DNA of 36,698 nucleotides from a virus: IMG/VR virus record IMGVR_UViG_3300009609_000040, positions 1 to 36,698 of that record; one strand, 5' to 3'. Shown piece by piece: positions 16,702 to 24,087 of this stretch (position 1 is its first letter; each line of letters starts with the position of its first letter). The notes under the pieces were generated by a model. It saw only the letters and a program-made list of their open reading frames with translations, ran no database searches and was not told where the DNA came from. The position numbers and the translations under genes were made by a program.

Positions 16702-18094
16702 TCGCCATTTCCTTGAGCACCCGCCGCGCAAATGCTCCGGCGACGTCATAAAGCGCGCGCTGTTCCGCTTCGTCCTCGTCTTCCGGATCAGGTTCGGAGG
16801 GGGTCGGGGGGGAAGGTGGGGGGGTTGCCGTCCTGAATGGATCGGCCGATGCGTCGCGCTTCGCCAGCGCCTCGAGCGAGTAATTTTGCTGTTGAATGAG
16901 GGGATTCGCGCCGCCGACGACCGGGGGAAGGTTCAGCTTTGCGCGCGCCTCGTTCGGGGCATAGATCGCCGCGCCGATTCCTTTGGATAGCGTGTCGATC
17001 TGAGTCGCCGAGTCCATCCGCAGCAAAACGTCCAGGTCGAACTCGACGCCCATTTCCAGGGACAGGTCGAGCCCTTCGTCTATGCAGAGTTCGATCGCTT
17101 CGATAAGGGTTTGCAGCGTGTCGGAGTAATACTGCGCGTTCAGCGCCTCGACGTTGTTCGAAACCGGAACCGGACCGGCGTTGATCTTGTAGAGCGGCAC
17201 GCCGAACGCGCGGGCGACGTCCTCCGCCGTCCAGCGCAATTGCTCGATCATCTGCGCCTCGTCGGCGGTCATGCTGATCTTTTCGTACTTGACGCCGTTT
17301 CCGAGGATCGCGACCGAGCCGCGGTTCGCGCCGGAGAAGTTCGTCCGCCACTGCGCTTTCCACTCGTCCGCCTGTTTGTCGGTGATGTCGCCGGGAACGG
17401 ACAGCACGCCGGAGGGATTCGCGCCGTTTTCGAAGAAGGTCGCGGACTGCAATTGAATCCGCCGGCCCTGCGTTGCTGCCATGCCGCACGCGTACAGCGG
17501 CGAGACTCCGCAAAGCGGGTGAAAAATCGGGTTCATCAGGTCGTGAATGATTTCCGACGCCGGTACATTGACCTCGGTCGTCACGCCGGACAGATCATCT
17601 TGCGCCAGGGTGTAGAAAACGTCGCCCGACTTCGTATACCGAACCTTGACCTTGTGCGGGTCGAGAACGTACAGCTCCGTCACGATCCCGCGCCCGTCGC
17701 GAGCCTTCAGGATGTAAGCGTTGCCGGCGATGAGTTTCGACAGCAGCCAGGTGACGAAAAACTGTATCCGGTTCTGGTAGCCGTTCGGTTTCCGGAGCAC
17801 TTTCCAAAATGGCGATGCCGCCTCGACTGTCGCCCATATGCCGTCAGTGTCTTTACGGATGAGGTTTAACGGCATCTTCGCGATGTCGTTCGAAATCCGG
17901 CTCACGCAGGCGTAGACCGCGGAAAAGGCGAGGACGGTATTCGAGTCGTCGCATTCCATGTTGCGCTGCCATGCGCCCGTAAACCAGTCGCGCCCGGATC
18001 GACCGACGGTCGACCAGTGTCCGCCCGACGGGACGGACGTGTCCTTGCGGACCAGCGCGAGCGGCGATCGCAGCGTAAGGCCGAAAAGCTTCAT
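16694..18094 (-). CDS. Portal protein (HK97 type)
   Basis: 466 residues with the HK97-family portal pattern (pfam04860): [20 protein letters not shown] near the N-terminus, then [20 protein letters not shown], then [20 protein letters not shown] and [20 protein letters not shown]. It forms the dodecameric channel for DNA packaging. The C-terminal tail is proline- and acid-rich ([19 protein letters not shown]) and encoded by a G-rich tract on the other strand. In this genome portal follows capsid, the reverse of the common portal, protease, capsid order. It overlaps the upstream small gene by 4 bases. Confidence 0.95.
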   Translation of the reverse strand: MKLFGLTLRSPLALVRKDTSVPSGGHWSTVGRSGRDWFTGAWQRNMECDDSNTVLAFSAVYACVSRISNDIAKMPLNLIRKDTDGIWATVEAASPFWKVLRKPNGYQNRIQFFVTWLLSKLIAGNAYILKARDGRGIVTELYVLDPHKVKVRYTKSGDVFYTLAQDDLSGVTTEVNVPASEIIHDLMNPIFHPLCGVSPLYACGMAATQGRRIQLQSATFFENGANPSGVLSVPGDITDKQADEWKAQWRTNFSGANRGSVAILGNGVKYEKISMTADEAQMIEQLRWTAEDVARAFGVPLYKINAGPVPVSNNVEALNAQYYSDTLQTLIEAIELCIDEGLDLSLEMGVEFDLDVLLRMDSATQIDTLSKGIGAAIYAPNEARAKLNLPPVVGGANPLIQQQNYSLEALAKRDASADPFRTATPPPSPPTPSEPDPEDEDEAEQRALYDVAGAFARRVLKEMANA

Positions 18095-18447
18095 TCCTTC
18101 GGCGCCTTCGGGCGCGTCAGGACAGGCCGGACAGGTTCAGCGGTCGCCCAGGTGGTGAGGCGTTCCTTGCTTGCTACCTCCGGCGACTTCGGGAATTCAT
18201 ACGGCTGCGGCGCCTCGCGCTCGACGGCCGGCTCGAATGTCTCGGCGGTCAAGTCCTTGCGCTTGTAGGCGCGCTTTTCCTTCACTTCGACGACCGGCGC
18301 AACCGGCACGGCAGGCGTGGCGCGCGTCGCGCGGCCCCTCTTTTCCAGTGCCTTCGCCTTGTCTTCATCGACCGAGAACCGTTCGCCCTTCTTTATGAGC
18401 TTGCCGGCGAGCATATGCCACGACTTCGAAATGAGATCGATTTTCAT
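18091..18447 (-). CDS. Hypothetical protein between capsid and portal
   Basis: 118 residues. The N-terminus IDLISKSWHMLAGKLIKKGE is compact and resembles small virion-associated proteins; the rest is Lys/Pro/Ala/Glu-rich and probably disordered (PAVPVAPVVEVKEKRAYKRK). No family was recognised. It follows the capsid terminator and overlaps the portal start as ATGA. A role in head assembly is inferred only from place. Confidence 0.7.
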   Translation of the reverse strand: MKIDLISKSWHMLAGKLIKKGERFSVDEDKAKALEKRGRATRATPAVPVAPVVEVKEKRAYKRKDLTAETFEPAVEREAPQPYEFPKSPEVASKERLTTWATAEPVRPVLTRPKAPKE

Positions 18448-18470
18448 TACCGGCGCGCTCCGATGTTGGA

Positions 18471-18497
18471 ATAGAAACCGGCGCCCGAAGGCGCCGG
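18471..18497 (-). terminator. Terminator hairpin after the major capsid gene
   Basis: CCGGCGCC TTCG GGCGCCGG on the minus strand is a perfect 8 base-pair stem with a TTCG tetraloop, followed by TTTCTAT. It lies 40 bases after the capsid stop and before the next gene, which would allow more capsid than portal message. Confidence 0.8.
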
Positions 18498-18537
18498 GTT
18501 ACAGCAGGGGCAGCGAGAAGCCAGCCCCGAAGGCAGC

Positions 18538-19905
18538 TTATGCGCTGCCGTAGTTGACGGTATCGACCAGTGCAACCGAGCCCGACCGCGCCCGCGACCA
18601 GTTGATATCGCGCTCCACGCGGAACGCGACGCCGTTCGTTTGGAACATCGAAACGAAGGGCGCCGTACCGGCGACGGTCGCAACCGACGAACCGTCCGGA
18701 TTGTCTGCCATCTGCAGGGTCGCATCTTCCGACAGGTCGATCGAGAATCCGCCTTCGTCCGCGACCAGGATTTCCGACGCCTTGACAGCGATAAGCAGCG
18801 ACCCGGCAGTAACCGACGGAACGTAGTCGGAAACGACCAGCGGAACGCCAGGCATCAGGAAGCCGCCGGTCATCGTGACGCCGGGGAATTCCGGCTGGCC
18901 GAGGCCGTTCGTCATCAGGGAAAGCGCGATCGCGGTCGTCGTGTCGGTGATGAACACGAGATTGCGGATCGGTTTCGCGAGAGCGTTCATCAGGGTCGCG
19001 ATGTCTTCGCGGACGTCGTCAGCGGTATTGCCCGCCGATGCCGGCGACGTAACGCTGTTCGTGATGGACGCAGGCGAAATGCCAGCGTCGACCGCCTTCG
19101 CCGGGTCGATGAAGTCGGTATCGATGCGGCCGATCAGTGCTTGCGTCAGTTGATCGCGGATGTGCATGTCGGCATTGACGCCGCTGTACTTGAAAAGCTT
19201 CTTCGTCAGGACGAGGATGTTCGCAGCCGTGAGGGGCGGGAGGCTCGTCTTGTCGTAGTCGAATGCGGTCAGCGGCTTGGCCTTGCCCTCGCCAACCCAA
19301 TAGCCCGCGCCGCCGCCCGTCTGAATCCCGACAGGAGCGTAGAACGGAACCGTGCGCAGGCCCGGAACTCGGCCGATGATCGTCTGTGGGCGGAGGTATT
19401 CGAGGAACTCCGCGAACGGTCCGCCGTCGGTCGTCATCAGGTCGGCGCCCCAGGTGCCCGAAATGGTCGAGCCGGCGACGACGACCGCCTTGAAATGGTT
19501 CACGACGCGGGGATCGTCCTTGTACATTTCCGCCGCGATTTGCGCCGCAACATGGCGCGAGCCCTTCGCCTCGTAAATGCAACGCGCGACGCGCGCAACG
19601 GAAATGCCGGCCGGGTCGTTCGACTTTTGGTGCGTGATCCCGGTCGACTGGCTGACGACTTTCGTCGTGCCGTCGTTCGCCTTGACGACCGTCGACGCCG
19701 CTGGCGCCTCGATGTCGGCGAAAGCCTTCAGGCGCGACAGGTGCGCGTCGAGCTTCTTAACGTCGTCCATGCCGTCGTCAAATTGCGTTTGCTCGTCGGC
19801 GTTCAGGGTGCGCGACTCGGCGTCGGCCTTGTCGTTCAATGCTTTCAGTTCAGCCACTTTGGATGCGCGTTGCGCCTCGGCCGCGGCGATGCTCTTGGTG
19901 CTCAT
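18538..19905 (-). CDS. Major capsid protein (HK97 fold)
   Basis: 455 residues. The first about 105 residues are helical and charged (ELKALNDKADAESRTLNADE, then LDAHLSRLKAFADIEAPA), the scaffold-like delta domain normally removed by the protease encoded upstream. The mature part has AEFLEYLRPQTIIGRVPGLR, TVPFYAPVGIQTGGGAGYWV and GEGKAKPLTAFDYDKTSLPP, then VFITDTTTAIALSLMTNGLG, characteristic of phage capsid family pfam05065. The C-terminal VAFRVERDINWSRARSGSVA is also typical. GAAGGA precedes the ATG by about 7 bases. A strong terminator follows the stop. Confidence 0.95.
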   Translation of the reverse strand: MSTKSIAAAEAQRASKVAELKALNDKADAESRTLNADEQTQFDDGMDDVKKLDAHLSRLKAFADIEAPAASTVVKANDGTTKVVSQSTGITHQKSNDPAGISVARVARCIYEAKGSRHVAAQIAAEMYKDDPRVVNHFKAVVVAGSTISGTWGADLMTTDGGPFAEFLEYLRPQTIIGRVPGLRTVPFYAPVGIQTGGGAGYWVGEGKAKPLTAFDYDKTSLPPLTAANILVLTKKLFKYSGVNADMHIRDQLTQALIGRIDTDFIDPAKAVDAGISPASITNSVTSPASAGNTADDVREDIATLMNALAKPIRNLVFITDTTTAIALSLMTNGLGQPEFPGVTMTGGFLMPGVPLVVSDYVPSVTAGSLLIAVKASEILVADEGGFSIDLSEDATLQMADNPDGSSVATVAGTAPFVSMFQTNGVAFRVERDINWSRARSGSVALVDTVNYGSA

Positions 19906-19908
19906 CGT

Positions 19909-20454
19909 CTATTCCTTCGGAAATTGGAGGGGGATTGAATACGCGGCCGAACTTCGAGCCAAGGGGGCAATACGGACAACGTCGGCGCCCATCGGCGCAC
20001 TGGTATCGAATGCCTTCACGGATTGAATGGAAGCACTCGCATTTGCTGGAATGGTCACGGCGGAAAGCTCGAGCCATTCCCAGGACTTGAAACGGACGCC
20101 GTAGGACCCCTTAATGGGTTCGACGTCATGCCCGCGGAACCCGATCGAAAGGCCGCGCACAAGCCCGCCTTTGATGAGTTTCCAGGCGCGATCGATGTCA
20201 TCCGTCACGCCGCGCGCGACTTGCGCGATTACCTGAATCCCTTTGTCGGTCACGGTCGCCTGCGTAACGTGCCCGATCGGCGCGGAGGCGTTGTGTTGCC
20301 ACAGCAAGGGGATCGGAAGCTTGAACTTCGCGCCCTTCGGCTCGACGATGTCGCCGACCCGATCCGCTTCCGGCGTCGAAGCGATGCCGGTAATGATGCC
20401 GGCGCCGTCGTCAACGGACTTGATTTCGAATGTCGCGTAAGCGCGGTCCATCAT
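19909..20454 (-). CDS. Prohead protease (HK97 gp4-like)
   Basis: 181 residues of the U35 prohead protease family (pfam04586). IPLLWQHNASAPIGHVTQA holds the catalytic-type histidine (His54), GGLVRGLSIGFRG holds the serine (Ser103), and WEWLELSAVTIPANASA is the conserved strand after it. It matures the capsid by removing the delta domain of the neighbouring major capsid protein. The ATG ATG start overlaps the stop of the small membrane protein gene, and the capsid start follows its stop by 3 bases. Confidence 0.93.
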   Translation of the reverse strand: MMDRAYATFEIKSVDDGAGIITGIASTPEADRVGDIVEPKGAKFKLPIPLLWQHNASAPIGHVTQATVTDKGIQVIAQVARGVTDDIDRAWKLIKGGLVRGLSIGFRGHDVEPIKGSYGVRFKSWEWLELSAVTIPANASASIQSVKAFDTSAPMGADVVRIAPLARSSAAYSIPLQFPKE

Positions 20455-20609
20455 TTTTCAGCCTTTCGGGGCATCAGAAGCTCGCCCATCAGCCAAACCG
20501 ACGGGATCGAGATAATCATTTCGGTCCCTGCCACGACGGACAGATAGGCGAAGTACCAGACGAATATCCCGCCCGCCACGCTTAGAACCCAGTAGTAGAT
20601 TTGTTGCAT
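20451..20609 (-). CDS. Small membrane protein (52 residues) after the pilin
   Basis: 52 residues from the ATG at 20609, starting inside the last codons of the pilin gene and ending on the protease start. MQQIYYWVLSVAGGIFVWYF begins a hydrophobic segment, and GTEMIISIPSVWLMGELL may form a second one; the C-terminus PRKAEK is positive. The overlaps on both sides support real expression. No family was recognised. It may act with the pilin at the inner membrane. Confidence 0.6.
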   Translation of the reverse strand: MQQIYYWVLSVAGGIFVWYFAYLSVVAGTEMIISIPSVWLMGELLMPRKAEK

Positions 20610-21016
20610 CCGGCTGCCGCCGTCGTTGCGTGTAGCCAGGTCAGGACTCCGTCGGTGATCGTCGGGGTGATGGTCACGACGCAGCCGTTCACGACCGCGG
20701 TTCCGGTCACGACGATCGCGGCAGTATTGGCGGTCAGGACGGCGGCGCCGAACTTCGGAGCGGGGAGCGCAACCGGCTCGTAAAAGCCGCCGACGTTCAG
20801 TTCGCCGACGGTGTCGCAGGCGGTCAGGAGATTGGAGTTGTTTTGCAGGCACTCAGCGATCGCGAGCTTCGCGGCGGCTTGCGAACTGACGTTGTCAGCC
20901 CACCGCGATCGCGCCGTGTACTGTTGGTACTGCGGAATAGCGATCGCCGCCAGGATGCCGATAATCGCGACGACGATCAGCAGTTCGATCAGGGTGAAGC
21001 CGGATTGCTTTTTCAA
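20582..21016 (-). CDS. Type IV pilin-like protein
   Basis: 144 residues from a TTG start with GGAGAG about 7 bases upstream. The N-terminus MKKQSGFTLIELLIVVAIIG is a classic class III signal: short positive leader, prepilin peptidase site after Gly6, then Phe+1, Glu+5 and a hydrophobic helix continuing ILAAIAIPQYQQYTARSRW. The rest fits a type IVa major pilin in length, with four cysteines (AECLQNN, LTACDTV, VNGCVVT, AAGCNKS), two near the C-terminus where pilins have the D-loop disulfide. Known pilins are exported and built into pili by host machinery. A pilin gene inside a phage head operon, between terminase and protease, is unexpected. Confidence 0.9.
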   Translation of the reverse strand: MKKQSGFTLIELLIVVAIIGILAAIAIPQYQQYTARSRWADNVSSQAAAKLAIAECLQNNSNLLTACDTVGELNVGGFYEPVALPAPKFGAAVLTANTAAIVVTGTAVVNGCVVTITPTITDGVLTWLHATTAAAGCNKSTTGF

Positions 21017-21034
21017 GGGTGACTCTCCGAACGG

Positions 21035-21181
21035 TTAGCGGAACAGGGGTCCGAACAATTGCGCCGCGACCCAACAGGCGAGGCCGGCAGCCAACAGATT
21101 GAAGCGCGGATGCGACGGAACGCCGACCGCGGACAGGATGAAAAGAACGAGGGCGGCGACAAGGAAGACGGTGACAAGCAT
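21035..21181 (-). CDS. Small membrane protein (48 residues) before the pilin
   Basis: 48 residues: MLVTVFLVAALVLFILSAVG, a short polar link (VPSHPRFN), then LLAAGLACWVAAQLFGPLFR. Two membrane segments are predicted. AAAGG lies 6 bases before the ATG. It follows the terminase terminator by about 20 bases and is 18 bases upstream of the pilin start, so it heads the cassette. No family was recognised. Confidence 0.6.
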   Translation of the reverse strand: MLVTVFLVAALVLFILSAVGVPSHPRFNLLAAGLACWVAAQLFGPLFR

Positions 21182-21197
21182 GGCCTACCTTTCACGA

Positions 21198-21271
21198 ATA
21201 AAAACGGCCGGTATGGCAACGGCCGGAAAGGGGCGCGGAAAAGCTGCGGAAGGGGAAGAACGCCGCGCCCC
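21198..21271 (-). terminator. Double-hairpin terminator downstream of the terminase
   Basis: On the minus strand a 9 base-pair GC-only stem (GGGGCGCGG / CCGCGCCCC, 24-base loop, 21230-21271) is followed by TTT and then by a second hairpin, CGGCCG with a 9-base loop and CGGCCG (21205-21225), and TTTTTATT. Together they form a strong leftward terminator between terL and the pilin cassette. Confidence 0.75.
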
Positions 21272-21308
21272 GAGGAGAATCAAAAGCCAGAATTGACCGG
21301 TATTCAGT

Positions 21309-21322
21309 AGCAATATATTGCT
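21309..21322. promoter_or_regulatory. 14-bp perfect palindrome, candidate operator
   Basis: AGCAATATATTGCT is a perfect palindrome. It abuts the TTGACA of the rightward promoter candidate for the 55-residue gene, about positions -50 to -36 relative to its start codon. The half-site GCAAT also occurs in the 26.9-27.1 kb control region. Confidence 0.5.
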
Positions 21323-21351
21323 TGACACTCATCCGCCGCAGGGCGCAAGAT
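21322..21351 (+). promoter_or_regulatory. Candidate rightward promoter of the 55-residue gene
   Basis: TTGACA (21322-21327), 18-base spacer, CAAGAT (21346-21351). The -35 hexamer and the flanking GCTTGACAC are identical to those of the early rightward promoter at 27060. The expected start site coincides with the ATG at 21358, which would give a leaderless message. The -10 match is weak. Confidence 0.4.
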
Positions 21352-21357
21352 TCGGGC

Positions 21358-21525
21358 ATGAATCCAACCGCCTATGCCGTCCGAAAACTCTATGGCAACC
21401 GCAAGCCTTTTGGCGGGTGGGCGGATTTCAAGCATCGCCTAAGCCGCGCCGGCATCCTAGCCAATCCGGGCGCGGACGTTCCGAAGGTCTGGCAGGAAGC
21501 TTTTGCCAAAGCCTGCGGACGTTAG
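21358..21525 (+). CDS. Small rightward gene facing the terminase (55 residues)
   Basis: 55 residues, the only rightward gene in the leftward half of the window. NPTAYAVRKLYGNRKPFGGW, then ADFKHRLSRAGILANPGADV and the end PKVWQEAFAKACGR look like a compact basic helical protein. It ends 4 bases inside the last codon and stop of terL, tail to tail. There is no convincing ribosome site upstream of the ATG, consistent with a leaderless message from the promoter candidate ending 6 bases before it. Function not recognised; regulator of terminase or of superinfection are only guesses. Confidence 0.6.
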   Translation: MNPTAYAVRKLYGNRKPFGGWADFKHRLSRAGILANPGADVPKVWQEAFAKACGR

Positions 21526-23042
21526 GCGAAATACAGTTTCGGTTTCCCGACTTCAGGCGGGGCGGAAGGCATCACGCCGACCGCATTCGCCAACGCCGTC
21601 ATGCCGTCAATCCGGCCGCGCGATTTGATCTTGTCGAACTTGCGGGCGCCCGACTCGCCGACGACCCGCGCGTTATGCCGGCACATATTCAGGATAGGGT
21701 GCCCGCCGTGGCGAAGCTGCGCGTTCATCAGTTTGACCTCTAGCTCGCGCAGCGCCGGCGTCATGCTCAAAGTGCCCTGCCCGAACGGAATGAACTTCGC
21801 CAATTCCGCTTCCGTAAACCCCGCCTTGACCAGCCAGGGGGTAAGGAAGTTCATCAGCGCCCGGTCGAAGCCGATCGCCTGAACCTTGTAGCGGTCAAAG
21901 ACGCCGCGCAGGAACTCGGCAACGTGTTCGTATTCGATCGCCTTACCCGGCGTCGTGTTCAGGAAGCCTTGCCGCTGCCAGAGGTCATAGGGCACCTTTT
22001 CCTTGCGCCCCTTCTCGGCCAGGCCCTCGGCCGGCAGCCAGAAGGTCGGATGCACGCCGCCGGTTTCGTCGACCGCCACGAACGCCGTCAGGTCATGGAC
22101 GGATGACAGGTCAAGCCCGCCGTAAATCTTCAGCCCCTCGCCATTGCCGGCCGGTGCCCCGTTGGCATCCCAAACCGACTTGGACACGAACGGCGAAAGC
22201 GCCTCGACCCTCTGATTAAGGATCAGGTTCCGGAACTCCGGTTCCGTCGCCGCGAGCGCAACCGCCTTCTTTGCTTCCTTCTCAACGTCGGCAACCGACC
22301 GGAACGCGCCCAACGCCGGGTTCGCCGCCGCCCACGCCTTCGGGTCGTCTAAGGCGCAGTCCTCCGGCGCCGCGTAAAGGTGCGAAATAACGCGCGGGTC
22401 CGGCGCCGCAATCTGTGCATCAAGCCAAGTCGAAAAGAGGTCATTGTCCGTTGGCGCCTGCGTCGAAATGGCAATCAGGAGCGCATTCTTGTAGGCGCCC
22501 TGCGCCGTCGTGATCGCGGTCACGAACTTGTCGGTCGGCCCGACCACTTGCCCGACTTCGTCCAGAATCGCCAGAATCGGCGACAGGCCGTGCGCCGTCT
22601 TGCCCTCGGCCGCGAGCGCCCGGTACAGGACGTTTTTCCGCAACCCGATCAGCCGCTTCCCGGATGGCTGGACCCTGACGACCATCGTCAGCTTCGGCGA
22701 GAAGTCAACCATCTTGTGCGCCAGTTCGAACACGACTGCCGCCTGTTCCTTCGACTGCGCGCCGCTGACAATCTGCGAATTCTGGACCGCTTCCGGTCCC
22801 GCTATGTGCGCCAGCAGCAACGCAGCTATCAGACCCGTCTTGCCATTCTTCCGGGCGATGCTCAGGTAAGCCGAATGCGTCCCGTAGGGGTTGTCATAGA
22901 CGTCAAGGACGAAGCGCCGCTGAAACGGCTCGAGCTTCATCGGCCGGCCGATCTTGTCGCCTTCAGGGACGATGCAATAGCCCTCGATAAACGCACAGAC
23001 CCGCTCGCCGCGGGTCATCTTGGCGACCTTTTTCGCCTTCAC
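21522..23042 (-). CDS. terL: Terminase large subunit (HK97-like Terminase_1)
   Basis: 506 residues from a GTG that overlaps the terS stop. The ATPase half has ARKNGKTG (Walker A, residues 63-70) and SPILAILDEVGQVV (Walker B, catalytic Glu162). The nuclease half shows KIYGGLDLSSVHDLTAFVAV (Asp311), QAIGFDRALMNF (Asp393) and KSRGRIDGMTALANAVGV (Asp479), the three acidic positions of the RNase H-like headful or cos nuclease. It pumps DNA through the portal and cuts concatemers. It is the last gene before the double-hairpin terminator. Confidence 0.95.
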   Translation of the reverse strand: MKAKKVAKMTRGERVCAFIEGYCIVPEGDKIGRPMKLEPFQRRFVLDVYDNPYGTHSAYLSIARKNGKTGLIAALLLAHIAGPEAVQNSQIVSGAQSKEQAAVVFELAHKMVDFSPKLTMVVRVQPSGKRLIGLRKNVLYRALAAEGKTAHGLSPILAILDEVGQVVGPTDKFVTAITTAQGAYKNALLIAISTQAPTDNDLFSTWLDAQIAAPDPRVISHLYAAPEDCALDDPKAWAAANPALGAFRSVADVEKEAKKAVALAATEPEFRNLILNQRVEALSPFVSKSVWDANGAPAGNGEGLKIYGGLDLSSVHDLTAFVAVDETGGVHPTFWLPAEGLAEKGRKEKVPYDLWQRQGFLNTTPGKAIEYEHVAEFLRGVFDRYKVQAIGFDRALMNFLTPWLVKAGFTEAELAKFIPFGQGTLSMTPALRELEVKLMNAQLRHGGHPILNMCRHNARVVGESGARKFDKIKSRGRIDGMTALANAVGVMPSAPPEVGKPKLYFA

Positions 23043-23494
23043 GCGAGTAAAGCGTCTTCCTCTAGTTCGCGCTGCACCTTGCGAGCCGTGCTGGCAACCT
23101 GACGCCGGCCAGCCTCGTCGCGCGTATCGCCGGCGATCCGGCCACCCATCCGCAGGGTACGCATGAACGCCATTTCCCGGCGCGCCAAAGCCTCGAGGAC
23201 CGTCGCGCGAGGGTTCATGATCTGCGTCCCGCGAGCGTTTACAAGTACCGTTCCCTCGACCTCAAGTGCCGCGGACTCTACCTCGATGTCCTGTTGAACC
23301 CGCGCCAACTGTGCCGCGACTACCAGGTCAGCCTCGGCCCATTCGTCGCGCGTGCGCGAGGCCATGATTCCATCCCAAAACGGCCGATCTTGATCCCGCA
23401 AACGCACATGCTTCGGGCACTTCAGCGGACCCTTCGCAGCATCCTCCGCCGCCTTTATCGCAGCCGCAGCAGAGTTCGAACGGGGTCGAGCCAT
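23039..23494 (-). CDS. terS: Terminase small subunit
   Basis: 151 residues directly upstream of terL with overlapping stop and start (GTGA). MARPRSNSAAAAIKAAEDAA, then LKCPKHVRLRDQDRPFWDGI, then EWAEADLVVAAQLARVQQDI and RREMAFMRTLRMGG fit HK97-type small subunits, which recognise the packaging site. The C-terminus ARKVQRELEEDALLA is acidic-helical and could contact TerL. The packaging site is expected in or near this gene or in the 93-base gap upstream. Confidence 0.85.
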   Translation of the reverse strand: MARPRSNSAAAAIKAAEDAAKGPLKCPKHVRLRDQDRPFWDGIMASRTRDEWAEADLVVAAQLARVQQDIEVESAALEVEGTVLVNARGTQIMNPRATVLEALARREMAFMRTLRMGGRIAGDTRDEAGRRQVASTARKVQRELEEDALLA

Positions 23495-23587
23495 GGGTCT
23501 GAGCCTTGTGGGAAAGCACGGCTTGGGAGGTTCGAGCGCGGTTTCCGGTAGGGCCCCGAAAAAATCTCAGAGCACCCCCCCCCTGCA
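23495..23587. other. Gap between HNH and terS, candidate packaging-site region
   Basis: 93 bases with no supported gene. It contains nine C in a row (23575-23583), an A6 tract (23560s) and GGGCCC. In phages that place an HNH gene next to terS the cos site is usually in this neighbourhood, so this is the best candidate region for cos or pac. No cohesive end can be defined from the sequence alone. Confidence 0.3.
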
Positions 23588-23944
23588 TCAATCCCCGAGG
23601 GGATTGCCCTGCGCGTCGAAGCCTTGATTGAATCTCAGGCCGAAGTCACTTGCCGTCTTGGCATCATGGCAACGCCTGCACAGCCCTTGCCTTGGGAGGT
23701 AGGGATTGTCAGGAACCTTTTCCTTTGCGAGTGGTGTGATGTGATCCACCACTTCGGCGAGCTTGATGCGCCCGAACTCAAGGCAGCGCACGCACAACGG
23801 TTGCTTGCGCAGGACTTCGGAGTTGATGCGTTGAAGCCTGCGACCTCTGATCCTGCCCGCTGTGTTGTCCCTATGCCATTTCAAGGGCAGTCCTAGCGGT
23901 ATCAAATTGCCCGCGATTTTGTGCGAGGTTTGCACAGTCGTCAA
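23588..23944 (-). CDS. HNH endonuclease beside the terminase
   Basis: 118 residues. The core KLAEVVDHITPLAKEKVPDN (Asp-His), followed by PYLPRQGLCRRCHDAKTASD (asparagine/histidine part and one CxxC), with a second CxxC in QPLCVRCLEF, matches compact HNH nucleases of HK97 gp74 type. These assist terminase in cutting at cos and are normally adjacent to terS, as here. The start is uncertain: TTG at 23944 or GTG at 23935, neither with a clear ribosome site. Confidence 0.88.
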   Translation of the reverse strand: MTTVQTSHKIAGNLIPLGLPLKWHRDNTAGRIRGRRLQRINSEVLRKQPLCVRCLEFGRIKLAEVVDHITPLAKEKVPDNPYLPRQGLCRRCHDAKTASDFGLRFNQGFDAQGNPLGD

Positions 23945-23994
23945 TAGGTGGTGCGAATTAGCCTAGATTGGCACAACATCTTGTGCGTTCACGC

Positions 23995-24087
23995 TCAGAC
24001 CAAAGACATAATCCACAGTACGAAAAAGCAGGCGACCAGGGCAGCGGCGACGATGATCGACCAGGGTAGGGAGGGAGGATTGTTCAC
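23995..24087 (-). CDS. Very small membrane protein (30 residues)
   Basis: 30 residues from a GTG on the stop of the upstream gene (AGTGAA): PSLPWSIIVAAALVACFFVL is followed by WIMSLV. One membrane helix is predicted. The overlap is the main evidence. Function unknown. Confidence 0.45.
   Translation of the reverse strand: MNNPPSLPWSIIVAAALVACFFVLWIMSLV

Noticed and set aside
16796-16824. G-rich tract (runs of 5, 7 and 7 G) with quadruplex potential on the plus strand
   Set aside because: It is explained by proline codons in the portal tail (CCC/CCG on the coding strand); no sign of a regulatory role.
18640-19938. Long plus-strand open frame (432 codons) opposite the major capsid gene
   Set aside because: Arg-rich shadow of the capsid gene; no ribosome site or family pattern.
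21013-21219. 68-codon minus-strand frame over the start of the pilin cassette
   Set aside because: It covers the terminator and has Ser/Arg-rich content; the 48-residue membrane protein in another frame has a ribosome site and sensible hydrophobic segments.
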